A stretch of 64,000 nt of DNA from Epiperipatus broadwayi (Eukaryota; Onychophora; Udeonychophora; Euonychophora; Peripatidae). The stretch covers positions 270,001 through 334,000 of the forward strand of contig JAQFVV010000003.1 of the NCBI GenBank assembly GCA_028023455.1, written 5' to 3'. Shown piece by piece: positions 11,777 to 24,309 of this stretch. The position numbers and the translations under genes are program-made. The notes below the pieces were generated by a model. It did not search any database. It was given only the letters and a program-made list of their open reading frames with translations, and was not told where the DNA came from. Within the stretch, counting starts at the first letter, position 1, and each line of letters opens with the position of its first letter.

Positions 11777-14700
11777 TCACAGCATTGATGGTTGTTTTAA
11801 CAATGACCATGTTGCTGCATATAAGTGGGGGTTGGTTATTATTTTATCTCTATTTCGAATGTGTAGCAGTTTGTTGCTAAATGTAGCTGGGTGTCGTCTG
11901 GTGTTATTGCCAATTAAGAAAGTACATCGGGTGCACCAATACGCATATAGAACAAATGTGGCTGCCCTAATGCTAGGTATTGATCTTCCCTGAAAAGCAG
12001 CTATTATGTGATTAATGATTGTACCCGGTTTTCTGTAGGTGTTACACATCATCTGTCGTGTTTGGTTAAGTGCTACACATTGATAAATAAAGTGGTCCAG
12101 TGTCTCTTCTGCTCGATGGCAGAGTCCACAGAAGGGGTCAATAGATATATACATTCTTTTATGATAAAGAAAGTGGGTTGTTGGCAAGGCAATGAGATTG
12201 ATTTTCATGATAAAATCAAAGTATTTGGGCTCTAGAGCCCATTTTTTATATTCCTTGAGTAGTCTCTTGTTGTTAATTCCTAGCATAGGTTGTATAACAT
12301 TAGTATCTGCTTCTCTGTTTATTAAACCATAAATATCCCAGTATGAATACTTATGCAAATACTGTTCTGGAATCTTGTCTATGGTTTTGCATTGATATAT
12401 AATGTTGGTGAAAAAGGAACCTTTTGGAGGTGGTCTATCTGTAGGAGTAATATCTAGCAAGTGGTTAATTTTGGGGTATTTGGCAAGTATTGTGATTATT
12501 GAGTTCCTTAACTTCTGTATATGAAAAACATTGATGTTGTGCAAGCCAAGTCCATTTTTTATTAGAGGTTGGCTAAGTTTTTTTGTGGAAATTGCTACTG
12601 TTTTTCTGGCCCAAAGTAGTTTATTATATATGGTTTTAATTTTTGAAATGAACCCCTTTGAGAATGAAATAACCGGTACATAGTAAGTTATTTTGGTTGT
12701 GATAAGCTGGTTAATTAACTGTACTTTGGAATATAGTGAAAGATATGCCTTGGACAAGGAGTTTATAATTTTTGTGGCTTCTTCTTTCAGTTTATTTTGG
12801 ATATGACATCTCATTCCTGTAATTCCCATATGAAATGGGAACCCAAGGAAAGAGTTTGGTTTTGATTTGTAAATTGATGTACATGGTTTACCAGTGTATA
12901 GAGACCAGGCTGTGGTTTTTGCTGGATTAAATGATAATTCATATTTTTGTGAATATTCTTGTAATATCTTTTGGAGTTGCGGTATTTGTTTTTTTGATGT
13001 TAGGAATATGGTAACATCATCCATATAGGCGATGCATGTAGTGCGCTGTGTTGTGTCTGGTATCTCGATCCCAGTAAATGCATTTTGTATGCTTTTAATA
13101 AGGGGATTGATGTAAAATATAAACAATAGTGAACTAAGAGGGGATCCTTGGGATATAGATTTGGTGGGTGTGAAAGATGGTGAGTTTCTTCCATTTAAAG
13201 TTATATGGATCTCTCTGTTCAGAAGCAGGTTAGCAATTATATATAGATGTGTTCTAGGAATTTCTGTGTCTTTTAGCATTTTTAGAAGTGTGTATATATT
13301 GACTGAGTCAAATGCAGCTTCTATGTCAAGCTGCACAACAACGGGTCCGTATTTTTTCCGCTGTTTTACTGTTGCTAGAATTGCTTTGAAGAATAAAGCT
13401 GCTTCTGTTGTTGAAGAGTTTTTCTTTGCATATTGTGCTTCGGAGATAAGTGGCATTATATACGGTTCAATTTCATCTTTAATAATTTTCTCCATAATTT
13501 TGATCGGCAAAGGTCCCATAGATATTGGTCTGAGGTCTGTAATAGGTGGAATAATTGCTTTCTTTTTATTATAGGGTACTATGGCTATTGGATAGACACC
13601 CTCCATGGGTTGAATTTGTTGTGCTAGATGGTTTGCTAACTGACACAAATATTCTGTTGTGAATTTACTTAGATGCTTTAATACAAACAATGGAACTCCA
13701 GGACTACCTGGATGGCAAGCGTTTCGAATAGTATTTAGTTTTGTTGTGAATAGATCTTTTGTGAATGGGGTTTTTGTCTCTGGTGGGCCAAACAGATTAT
13801 GTGGTATTTTATATGGTTGTCTTTCTTGTAATTTCTCTTTAAAATATTCAAAAATTGGCATAATCATATTGTGTCCTGCATATGTTCCACTATTTGTATA
13901 TAGTGCCATTGGCACTTTTACATCTGGTTGGTTCCCCAGCGCCCATCTTATATAATCTCTTGTCCAAGTGTGTGGCCTGGTTAGGCATACCTTGCTTTTC
14001 TTTATCTTCAGATAGCTTTTGAGTTCTTCACATGCTTTATTGTATGCATGTGTAAGCTTGAATATATACTGCTGGGTGCAGTGTGATGGGTTAATCATGA
14101 TTATTCTCTGGTGTAACTGATCTGCCAGAGACAAAAGTCTTGATGGTGGAGGTTGTTTTTTTGTTATATGGTTGATGTTAAAGGACAACATTCCCATAAA
14201 TGCTAGATATTTCTGGACCGGGTTCAAAGTCATATCTTTGATTTTGTTTAGCATTATGTAGGTCTCAGAGAACAGAAATTCAGGGGTTGTTTCTGGGAGT
14301 AAAACTCTTATTGTTCTTGTAAGTGGAAAGGGTGATATTTGAATTTGGGCACAGTCAATTGTGACTATTTGAGCTGAGTGATCGGAAAAAGTTGAGGGAG
14401 TTAGTTTTATTTCAATAAGGTGGTGAAGCATTGGAGAATAAAAGCACAGATCAATAAGTGAAGAGAAGCGATTATTGTGGAAAGAGATGGCATCATCTGG
14501 CAAAAAACCTTGGCCACTCATTAGTGGTATGTTTATTCTGTGAAGCCAACGTTGGGTAAATTCCTGATATTTTAAATTAAAATCTCCAATTAAGATGGTT
14601 GGGTTTGAAGTTGTAGCTAACCTTGAATTAATGTTTGCAATTATGGTATCTATTTTTTTATCCTGTAAAGGCATATATACAAAAACCAGATTTATTGTTA

Positions 14701-15010
14701 TGCTTTTTTGGTTGAAGGTTGCAATTAATAAGTTCATGTCAATGTGAATTATTTTGAACGTTGTGAATGGGCAATTTCTAGCAATTATGAGTCCAGTTCC
14801 AGCTGAGGGAGAGGAAGAGTCTCTGGAGCATGCACAGAAACCTTCCATATTTAAATGTTTGGCTGGGTCAGTTTGTGATCCAGCATAAATTTTTGTCTCA
14901 AGTATACCAAGCAAGTGTGGTTGTATATCCTTGATCCAATGTTTTAACTTATTAATTTTTGAGGTTGAGTTCAAACCCCTGACATTGATTGCCGCAATTT
15001 TTATTTTCAT
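11777..15010 (-). CDS. LINE-B ORF2, AP endonuclease and reverse transcriptase
   Basis: An intact 1077-residue protein. The N-terminal ~220 residues are an APE-type endonuclease: N9 in INVRGLN, E38 in ETK, D143/N145 in GDFN, D210/H211 in SDHSAQ. The RT domain follows at about 480-740, with LRPISMGP (493-500), D562 in QLDIEAAFDSV, QGSPLSSLLF (621-630) and catalytic YMDD (662-665). The C-terminal domain carries C961, C964, H973, C978, a zinc motif of the kind seen in L1/R1/Tx1 ORF2. There is no RNase H. The enzyme would nick target DNA, here apparently TAA repeats, and copy its RNA there. The ATG at 15010 opens at the conserved endonuclease start, matching LINE-A. Confidence 0.95.
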   Translation of the reverse strand: MKIKIAAINVRGLNSTSKINKLKHWIKDIQPHLLGILETKIYAGSQTDPAKHLNMEGFCACSRDSSSPSAGTGLIIARNCPFTTFKIIHIDMNLLIATFNQKSITINLVFVYMPLQDKKIDTIIANINSRLATTSNPTILIGDFNLKYQEFTQRWLHRINIPLMSGQGFLPDDAISFHNNRFSSLIDLCFYSPMLHHLIEIKLTPSTFSDHSAQIVTIDCAQIQISPFPLTRTIRVLLPETTPEFLFSETYIMLNKIKDMTLNPVQKYLAFMGMLSFNINHITKKQPPPSRLLSLADQLHQRIIMINPSHCTQQYIFKLTHAYNKACEELKSYLKIKKSKVCLTRPHTWTRDYIRWALGNQPDVKVPMALYTNSGTYAGHNMIMPIFEYFKEKLQERQPYKIPHNLFGPPETKTPFTKDLFTTKLNTIRNACHPGSPGVPLFVLKHLSKFTTEYLCQLANHLAQQIQPMEGVYPIAIVPYNKKKAIIPPITDLRPISMGPLPIKIMEKIIKDEIEPYIMPLISEAQYAKKNSSTTEAALFFKAILATVKQRKKYGPVVVQLDIEAAFDSVNIYTLLKMLKDTEIPRTHLYIIANLLLNREIHITLNGRNSPSFTPTKSISQGSPLSSLLFIFYINPLIKSIQNAFTGIEIPDTTQRTTCIAYMDDVTIFLTSKKQIPQLQKILQEYSQKYELSFNPAKTTAWSLYTGKPCTSIYKSKPNSFLGFPFHMGITGMRCHIQNKLKEEATKIINSLSKAYLSLYSKVQLINQLITTKITYYVPVISFSKGFISKIKTIYNKLLWARKTVAISTKKLSQPLIKNGLGLHNINVFHIQKLRNSIITILAKYPKINHLLDITPTDRPPPKGSFFTNIIYQCKTIDKIPEQYLHKYSYWDIYGLINREADTNVIQPMLGINNKRLLKEYKKWALEPKYFDFIMKINLIALPTTHFLYHKRMYISIDPFCGLCHRAEETLDHFIYQCVALNQTRQMMCNTYRKPGTIINHIIAAFQGRSIPSIRAATFVLYAYWCTRCTFLIGNNTRRHPATFSNKLLHIRNRDKIITNPHLYAATWSLLKQPSML

Positions 15011-15038
15011 TATATGTTTTTTGGTTGAGATTTAAATA

Positions 15039-16563
15039 TTAGGGTTGATCTGGTGTTTCTTCCCATTCATTCTCATATTCCATTTCCAGATCTTCATCTG
15101 TTTCCACTGTAGTTGTATTGTTGTGATCAGAAAGGCTAAGGTTGGCTTCTGTTTTGATTTTTTTGGGCCCTCTATTTTTCTTTGGTGGGTGGCCTGGTCT
15201 TCTTCTTTGTTCTGTGTCAGCTTTGGTGATTTGAGGCATATTTGGGGTGATAGCTTTCATAATTTCCATTGTTGTATTATTTTTAATATTGGGTGTTTGG
15301 TGTGTTATATATATTTTTTCTTGATCACTATTACTGTGTGAGTTTATTTGTTCTTTTATTATCTCTTTTTCATCAGTATTTTTGGTAGGCTGACTTAGAT
15401 TGTGCGCTATTTTTTCCATTGGAGCCTCTTGAGGTTGTTGACTTTCTGTTTTTTTATCAGTGGGGGTTTGAATTCTATTGGTTGATTTTGTTGATAAATC
15501 CAGAATTTCAGGTGCTGGCAACGTGTGTGCAGTTTTTTTATTATTCAATTGCTGTTGATCTGTGGTTTTTTTATTAATTTTTTTCTTGTTTATTAGTTGT
15601 TTTCGTTATCTGTTTTGTACTGTTTGATTCCGGTTGGTGAGCTTCTGTTGGTTGATCTTCAGAGCTCGGTTGGTTTTTTTGGTTGATTTTGGTGTTGCAA
15701 TCGATTGCTAAGTGTCCGGTTTCACCGCACGCAAAACATCTCGGCCTTAATCCTTTTATGTGAATAGTCAGTATTGCATTCTGGTCAATTATTTGTGTTG
15801 GAATATCCTCCGGGTTTACATTGTCATTCAGCTTTATTTTGAAATGAAAGTTGTTGCTGAAAACCGGTATGGGGGTGTCGGATAAGTAGATTTGTTTTAT
15901 ATAAATAGCTTTGCCAAATGACTGTATTAATTTTTGAAAATCCTGAATGGTATATCCGAAGTAAGTGTTTTTAATTATTCCGTTACAATAGTTTTGCAAG
16001 CTTTGATCGACTATTATTAGCGCGTAGCTTCCCAAAGTTTTTACTTTAGTTTGAAATCTTGCACGCTGATGTTCATCGAAAAACTGAATTGCAACGTATC
16101 GTGAGTTTGGATGCTCTCCAATACTAGAGACTGTATCCCACAATGCTGTTGCTGTCAGCTCCTCATAAAGAAGCTCTCTGGGGAATTTATAGAGTGTTAA
16201 ATTCCTATCAGTGACAGCTAACACTAATGATCTCGGTGAAAAAAATTTTTGGAAAGTTGCGAATAATTTTTTTGGGATGGTGCTGTTGAAATTAACGTTT
16301 ATTTCTTGCAGTTCATCTTGATTCCATATCGTTGGGGAGGGCTCTTCATTATTGTTTTCCATGAGGTTTAAATTATTTATGTCGGCTTGATTTACCTTCC
16401 TAAATCTTGCTGTCTGTGTTAATGCTGGACTTTTTTCGATGCTGTGAAGCTGCTGGTTTATTTTTGTTACGTTTGCGTATGTTTTTGCGATAGTGGCAGT
16501 TTTCATTTTATCGCCGTTTGTTTGAGCGCAATTTACGTCGTTTGCTTCTTGACGTGACGCCAT
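15039..16563 (-). pseudogene. LINE-B ORF1, one frameshift
   Basis: It starts at ATG 16563 (MASRQEAND). The conserved region contains a stretch like LINE-A's (FFSPRSLVLAVTD near residue 110), then a CCHC knuckle reading CFACGETGHLAIDC. The frame stops near 15574 inside an A7 run. Shifting by one base there reopens a C-terminal part of ~180 residues to 15039. That tail is lysine- and glutamate-rich and has a degenerate AT-hook (PGHPPK in place of PGRPPK, near 15190). Total length would be about 508 residues. The break may be a real mutation or a homopolymer error. The protein ends 28 nt before ORF2. Confidence 0.85.
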
Positions 16564-16769
16564 GCTTGTTTATGACGTTAGAATTTATTTTTTGTTATGA
16601 ACGACCGTATTACTTACTTTTTGCTAGAAAAACAACTGTTCAGTAATTAGCCATCGCTGTCTTTATCTATCACAGATATATATCACAGTTTTTAAGTGTG
16701 AAAACGATTAGAATATGGGGAAAAAAAGATTATTAATAAGACCTTCGTTCTAGATGACTTAGGCATACA

Positions 16770-16781
16770 TGCGCATGCGCA
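16770..16781. promoter_or_regulatory. NRF1-like site in the LINE-B 5' end
   Basis: TGCGCATGCGCA is a perfect palindrome matching the NRF1 consensus (YGCGCAYGCGCR). It lies within the first 21 nt of LINE-B, just inside the junction with the TTA tract. An internal promoter must sit in the 5' UTR of a LINE to be carried along, so this is a plausible promoter element. LINE-A has no obvious equivalent. Confidence 0.5.
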
Positions 16782-16788
16782 TTCCTTG

Positions 16789-16901
<113 letters not shown>

Positions 16902-18207
16902 AGCATGAATCATTCTATTTTATTTTACAAGAAAGTTATATTATTTAAAATGATGTTGACATCATACAATAATTATGAAATGTCCATTATTTATAAAAGT
17001 GAAGAACATTTGTTAAAGATTTCTTTGTGAATAAGTTCCTTTTTTTAAAAAAATAGTTATCTTTCTTATGGTAAATTTTTATGTAAAAACCAAATGTATA
17101 TAATGGCATGACTGTATATATATATTATTTATTTATTTTTATGGGCAAGATTAAATAATTTTTATAAAAAAATTCTGGTTTAATAAGATATATTGCTAAA
17201 ATTTGTGAATTGAGTAGCAGTGCCTTTCATACATTTAATCTAAAATAGTATAAAAATATACAAGGTTTAAGCTTAAAAAAAAAATAATAAATTTTAATGT
17301 GTGGAAGTTTGAAAAAATTGTAGATACAATAAATAAATATTCATTTATTAAATAAAAGGCATATATCATTGTAAAAGCTACAATTTGGAAAACAACTTTT
17401 TGAATATGGAAATTATAAATAATTAAAGATTTAAAATATGAAAAGTCAGAGATATTTTGAAAAATATCCAGAATAGATTTTGTAGATTAATGTCTGATTC
17501 AGAAAACATTTTTTCAATAAATAGAAAGTCTATAGAAACATTTTAAAGACAAGATTTTAGATTTTTTATAATCTATAAATCGTAAACTTCAGTGTGAGGA
17601 CTTTAGAAAAAAATAGGATCATCTAATATTTGCTGCAGAGAATAAAATGAGTCAGGTAAAACGATACTAGTAATGATCTATTTGTGATTCTAAAAATAAA
17701 TCTCATCTACAACAACAGAAAAAACATACAATTAAGTTTACAAAAGTAAGAAAGTAAAAAAACCAACATGGAAAAGTAGTTTTTATATATTCCCACTGCA
17801 AAGACAATAATATTTAAGTGCATAGCTTTTTAAAGATAACTGACTAAGCACTACTAGACATGGATATGTATTGAATCATTGTTTACAGGCCATATAATGT
17901 CTAAAACAATGAATAACTTGCCAAGATCTCTATAAAGCTTTAAATTGTAGCCTGTTATCTGCTGAATCAAGGGATGTATTATATCCAAAGTTAAGATGTT
18001 TTGATATCATTGTGTTTATCTATTAAACAAAACAGAAAAATACCAGCAATTTAATGAAACTGATATAATGGATAATACATACAAAAATTTAGAAAAGACT
18101 GTGCAAGGAAAATATACCCTATTGACATTAATGGAGGATTTTTTACCATAAGAAAATAAGTGACTTATAAAAGTGTTTGGAGAACTTTCAACAAGTATAA
18201 AAATCTT

Positions 18208-18209
<2 letters not shown>
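16902..18209. other. Non-coding, nothing recognised
   Basis: AT-rich sequence with no protein-like frame and no identified repeat. Confidence 0.5.

Positions 18210-18294
<85 letters not shown>
18210..18294. repeat. (TA)n microsatellite
   Basis: About 85 bp of uninterrupted TA dinucleotides. Confidence 0.95.
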
Positions 18295-18295
<1 letters not shown>

Positions 18296-21200
18296 TATCT
18301 AATAATATAAATGGGCAGACTATCTCAGCAAAAAAAGGACCTAGTAAGAAATTTAATTATTTTAATTTGAAAAAGTAAACATCTGTATTTGAAATATGTA
18401 CAATTTTTAAAATTTTTAGGGAATTATTATTTTATAATTACAGTATAATGTAATTTTTTAAATTTCTTTTTCTTTTGATGTTTACATTCAAATTGTGAAA
18501 TGAATGACTCTAAATCATTGGTCAGATATTGTGAAGTTTATAATTTAGTTAATATTAATTTTGTATATATTGGGGCTAATAATAAAGTAAACTAGAGCTA
18601 AAAATAGAAGATGAATATATATTTGATGAATACATAGAATCAAATCACTTAATATACATATAAATATATATACTCATAGTGCAGATAGATAAATTCCTTG
18701 GTCTTATTCAATTAATAATTATGTTGTTAATTTGTTAGACCAGCCTAATCTTATTTTAATTTTATTCTAATATATGTTAAAGTCTTTCATCAATGATTAA
18801 TTATTTATGTTGTGACCACCATTCTCCATGGCTTTGCTTTATACTCACTAGAATCCAGAAGTACTAAAGAAGAGTTTATAAACATGAAAAATATTGAGAC
18901 AACTCATAAAATAGTCCCTCAATCTGGAGATCAGTACTATGCCTACTCAGTGTCAGTTACAAAGAAAAATTGTTTTTAGCAATTTTATACCTTATACCTT
19001 TTACCAATCATTTAGGTAAGATGATGCATCTAGTATTATAAAATTGATCTTATGATGAAATAATTCTAAAAATTTTGCAAAGTGCATGCTTACATTATTG
19101 TCATTAGCTTGAACGTTAGTAACCATATTATTCTTTAGGATTTCCAAATATCATTTGGCCAAGTCAGCATTCTGTTATATTATGAGAGTATTGTCAGATA
19201 GAATTTATTTACATTTATTGATTCTGGCATTCATATCCTAAAATTATTACTCATGTCACATTTTTTACATCAACATGTGGCCTACTCATAGTCAAATTAT
19301 TTCTCATTCATTTCATTGCATCCTCTAACATTTTGCGGTAATAACTCAGTCATTTATTTTTATATGGGTGTTGTACACCTCCTGATAAAACTGTTGATAT
19401 AATGAAAAATCAATTAATATTAAGTCTTTATGGCTCTTTCTAAAAAAAAAAGACTTAATTATGAGGATTGATAATATATAATTCCTAAAATCAAAGAAAT
19501 AGTGATTGAATAGAAAAAATAAATGTATAAAAGTACTATATATAGATGTAATAAAATATAAAAATGAAAAGTAGCAGTAATTAAACAGGATAACCAAAAC
19601 ATTAAGATTATAGCAGATTAAGCTAACATAGCCTAACTAAAGTAAATTAAAGTAAAACAGGCATTATATAATCTATTTGACTGAAAGAGCAATGGTCATT
19701 CAATTATGTAAAGAGAGCTACAATATTTGCATGTTGGAGAATGACTTATTAATTGATTTTAAAAAGCAAACAAAACTGAAAATGAGTTGCAATAATTTAT
19801 ATAATAACTAATACCAAACATTCAAACTGAAGAAATGAAAACTAAGCAAGTAACAAAAGGTGTAGCAACCTGAGAACCTAGGAAAGTTGCACATAATAAT
19901 ACTCAAATAAGACAAGCTGAAGATAAACTAGAATCTTCAATGACAAAGAACAATAAAAAAATCAACTGATGACAGTACATTAAATAATTCCCAATAATTA
20001 TACAAATCTTAGAAAAAATGGACAATCACATATATAACATGATTAAACAAATGTAAAACTATGCAGGTAGTATGCTTAAAAACAAGAAGAATATTCAAAA
20101 AGATTTCAAGGCTGTGTGAATTTAAACCTGAAGATTGTAGAAGCTAAACTTGATGAGGATATATTTTCAATGAATGAAAACTGATTCAAACATTGTATAG
20201 AAACCCAAATTGATATAAATAGGTAAAGAAGCATCTCAACTTGAGCATACAAAGACTCAAGAAAAGCCAATAGAAGAAAGTCACATTTGGCTAATATTAT
20301 TGCAAAATGTTTGAGTGACAAAACTATCACTTGGTGAAAGTGGAATTAAATATTACCGTAGCAGCAGCGAAAGCCCAAATTTAAAAGAATGATCAAATTA
20401 TTTCTAGTCAACTACAAGTGACTTTTAATAATAAACAATTATAAATGGCAAAACCTTATCAGAGCATAATATTCACAATGAGTGTACTCTTTACTTAATA
20501 TTATGCCTCAGAAATGTAATACAGCTCAATAGGAATGAAGTTACAATTTAGCTGATGTCTAAATTAATACCAATATTAATGATTAAAGCAGAGAGAAGCT
20601 GCAAACACTAAAACTCCTACAAGCATGTGAGGGCAAAATATAAATTTAATTCAGAGAGAAAAAGAATAAGAACTATAAAACATTTAAGAGTAAAAATTAA
20701 GAATCCTAAAGAGTAAAAAATATGGAGTGATTATAGTTTAAATTAAAGGTGATCTACAATAGATAGCACAAACCTAACTTGTGAATATATTTACATGGAT
20801 ATTGGCCATAAATTTGAACAATGTACAATAAAACAAAAGAAAATGATGGAGTGAAAAATTTTATTGTTGGTTGTGCTTGAAAAAGTGAACAGAGGATGTT
20901 TATTAAAAAAAACAAATGCTCTGTGATATTAATGAATATTTGTGGAATTTTTCAATTAAGGATATATACTGTTATGTGCAAATTAGTTCTGTTGCCTCTT
21001 AAAAATATAGATAATTTGTAAATTGGTAGGGAAATTATTATTTATAGATATAAAATATTTTTTATGTTCACATATAAGTTGTGCAGTAAATAAATTTGGA
21101 GCATTGATTAGATTTGGTCAAGTCTTTTTACTATAGTATAGTTACATATCGATTTGCTTGTTTTATTTGCATTAATAAATGTTGTTAATTTGTTAGTTTA

Positions 21201-21601
21201 TTCTCATTTTATTTTCATTCTTGCATATGCCCGTGTTTCTTATCCATAATTAATTAGTTTAGAGTAATTAATATGTGCAATAATCATTTTCCATATTTTT
21301 GTTTTATATTTTTGGGAGCAAAACAGAAAAATAATTTTAAAAATGCCAAAAGGTTAGGATCAAGTCTACAGGATAGCTATTATTAACATGGGAACATGGT
21401 TTCAGCTTTAGGATGTTATAAGCATCAGGTATAAATAAAAGCCCTTTTTAGTAGTGTAATTTATATTTGTAATTTTATTTTCTTGACTTTTAATTTGGAT
21501 TTGTTTTGAAAAATCATTCGTAAATAATTCTATTCATGTCAATCATTTTATTTACTTGTAGATTAATTTATTATTATAAATGTTTCCCTAATTATGTACA
21601 G
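18295..21601. other. Non-coding; possible gag-like decay near 19900-20900
   Basis: No intact gene. Between about 20100 and 20830 the plus strand keeps short protein-like pieces (such as EFKPED near 20115 and GHKFEQC near 20808) that could be remnants of a retroelement gag with a Cys/His motif. They are too broken to name with confidence. Confidence 0.3.
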
Positions 21602-22559
21602 CAGAGCTTCTCAAACTATGGTCTACAACCCCCTTCATCTTCTCAAGGAAAGTTGCAAAAATAAATTTCAAAATTTTAAATTAGAAGTAGATAATTAGAT
21701 TTATTTTTATGTACAGATATACTTTTCAAATTTTAATATCAAAATTTACACATTATTTTATGTAGCTTAATTTAATAACTACATGATTTATTTTACAATT
21801 CTTGAACCACAGTACTATAAACACTAGGGAATACTGTTACTTGCATACTTTCCTAGTTTCATCTTTGTAATGATTATGTTAGTACTAATGCATTTGAAAA
21901 TTATTCATTAAAAAATTAATACTAAAATAGGTAATTGTAATAAAAATACAAGGTATTTGTAGAAGTCAGTTAATCAAAGGTAATGAAGACACCAAATAAT
22001 CTTGAGTCACAAATTTCATTGTTTTATATATCACTAGAACTATGAGGATAGTCCATATTGTTTCCAATATTAAGAGGTAAGAGGCAGAAAAAAATTATGT
22101 GAAATATTCATAAATGTGAACCTTTTTATTTGAAATATATATTTATGCCTTCATATAATAATCCACATAAGTCTATGTGTTTAATGTGCGAAATAGTTGT
22201 TAAATAAATGTATGAGGCATGAGAACTTAATCACCACTTAGATACTGTGCATAGTGAATTTTAGAGTAAAACAATTAACATTTTTGATAAAAAGATCCAA
22301 GAATTACATCTAACAACTAACTTTTTTTTCAAAGCTTACTAAATTAGATGATAAATTAATAAGCTTCTTTCAAAATTGTTTTATTAGTTGTTAAAACAAC
22401 AAGAAAAAATATCTTATATAATTGGTGAAGATCTCATTTTACCAACAGCAATGGAAATTTGCTAAAGTATCCATGTTACAAAATATCAAAATCCTTGAAA
22501 ATAATTCCTATGTCTAATGACATTATTAAAAGAATAATAAATAGCATTGTTAACAACAT

Positions 22560-22812
<253 letters not shown>

Positions 22813-22813
<1 letters not shown>

Positions 22814-23990
22814 AAATCAAGCAATGTATTTTATTTGCCATACAACTTGATGAGTCAACAGATAATCAAATAATGCTAATTTAATGGTCTTTATTATTTA
22901 CAACTTCATGAAGATCTGATGTTTTGTAAAAATCATTCTGAAGCAATTAAAAAAGAAATATATTTGAAAAGGTGAATAACTTTTTTTAAAAAACAAAAGA
23001 TTGAATGGCAAATGTGCATTGGAGCTTGTGCAATAAAGCTACAACAACACATGATAGAATTTAAGAATTTATAGAATTAAAAAAAGATTTGTTCAAATGC
23101 AAGACATGTTTATTGCATTATACACAAAGAAAACCAAGTACTTTGTCCTATAACAGAATTTCTTAGTGATTTGTTATCAGAAATTTCTGTAATAGCAAAT
23201 TACAGAAAAGGAACACCTCTAACACAAAGCTATTTTAAATTTTATTCCAAGAGATGAACTCCAACTATATCTTTTTTATATCACTCTGAAGTAAGATGGC
23301 TATCATATATAATAAATTTCTAAAAAAGTATTAATATTAAACGATAAATTATGAATATTTTTTTTCAGTAAAAATCTCACATTAACATCCTATTTTTCAG
23401 ATCAAAATTGGATATGTTTGCTTTCTTATCAGACAATTTTTTTTCAAAAAAGTAAACTTAAACACAAAATTGCAAAATATTTCTAAATAAACTTTATGAA
23501 TGTTTAAAAAGATCTTGGAATGATTAAAAATATGTTCGCTTATCTCTTTACAAATTTCTTGAAGTAAATAATACTTCATTATCAGAAGACAGTAAAAGAA
23601 TAATAATTATCCACTTCACAAATTAGACATTTTAAAAAAAAAAAATATTTTGCTAACTTAAATGAAAATAAAGACTATGATTGAATAAAAATTCCATTTG
23701 TTTCACTCCTACAATTTAGAAATTTCTCATGATTATTTCAAGAAACAACAATTGACTTAAGAGTAATTTCAACTCTTGAATCAGAATTTATGAATTGCTT
23801 AGAATTTTGAATCCAGTGACAAAAAGAATATTCTTCATTGGTAAATACAATCTTAAAATATTCTGGTTCCATTTGCTTTCACATATCTTTTTAAAACAGC
23901 CTTTGTCACTGATATTATTAATTTAAAATAAGCATAAATTTTGCATGTAAATAGTTAACATTGGAAAAACAATTTAAAATTGATATCCCA
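22813..23990 (+). pseudogene. hAT-1 transposase relic, ZBED5-like
   Basis: Pieces of a hAT transposase remain in order on the plus strand, with many stops and shifts. They are IQLDESTD (22840-22863), a region with a 'CLLHYTQRK' piece near 23110, HSEVRWLS (23282-23305) and a C-terminal dimerisation-like segment LVPFAFTYLFKTAF (23863-23905). The first and third are hallmark motifs of ZBED5/SCAND3-type hAT proteins; the last matches the hATC region. The N-terminal BED finger is not recognisable, perhaps lost near the TTA tract. It cannot encode a working enzyme. Confidence 0.75.
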
Positions 23991-24301
23991 AAGATTTTAA
24001 CCAATATTGATTTTTGGGATAGCAATATTTAACGCATTTATCACATTAAATTATTAAAATCTTTTTGTTGGGTTTTTGTTCTAATTATTATTAATTAGTT
24101 TTGTGTTTCATTTTTCATCATTTTTGTTTAAATATTTTGTATTATAATGTAAATAAAAAAATTATTTAAATAAACTAAATATAAATACGATAAAATTATA
24201 TAATAAGAGCGAATATCTCTATTAATTATTTTACTTTTGGGGTCTTGATGTTTCTAGAGATTCATGGGAAGCCTTTGTATTAATGAGTTTGATAAACAGT
24301 G

Positions 24302-24309
24302 ATCTACAG
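24302..24309. repeat. 8-bp target-site duplication shared by hAT-1 and hAT-2
   Basis: ATCTACAG is the only sequence between the right end of hAT-1 and the left end of hAT-2. It matches ATGTACAG left of hAT-1 at 7 of 8 positions. It also resembles CTCTATAA right of hAT-2 at 5 of 8, keeping the hAT pattern nTCTAnAn. Confidence 0.6.
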
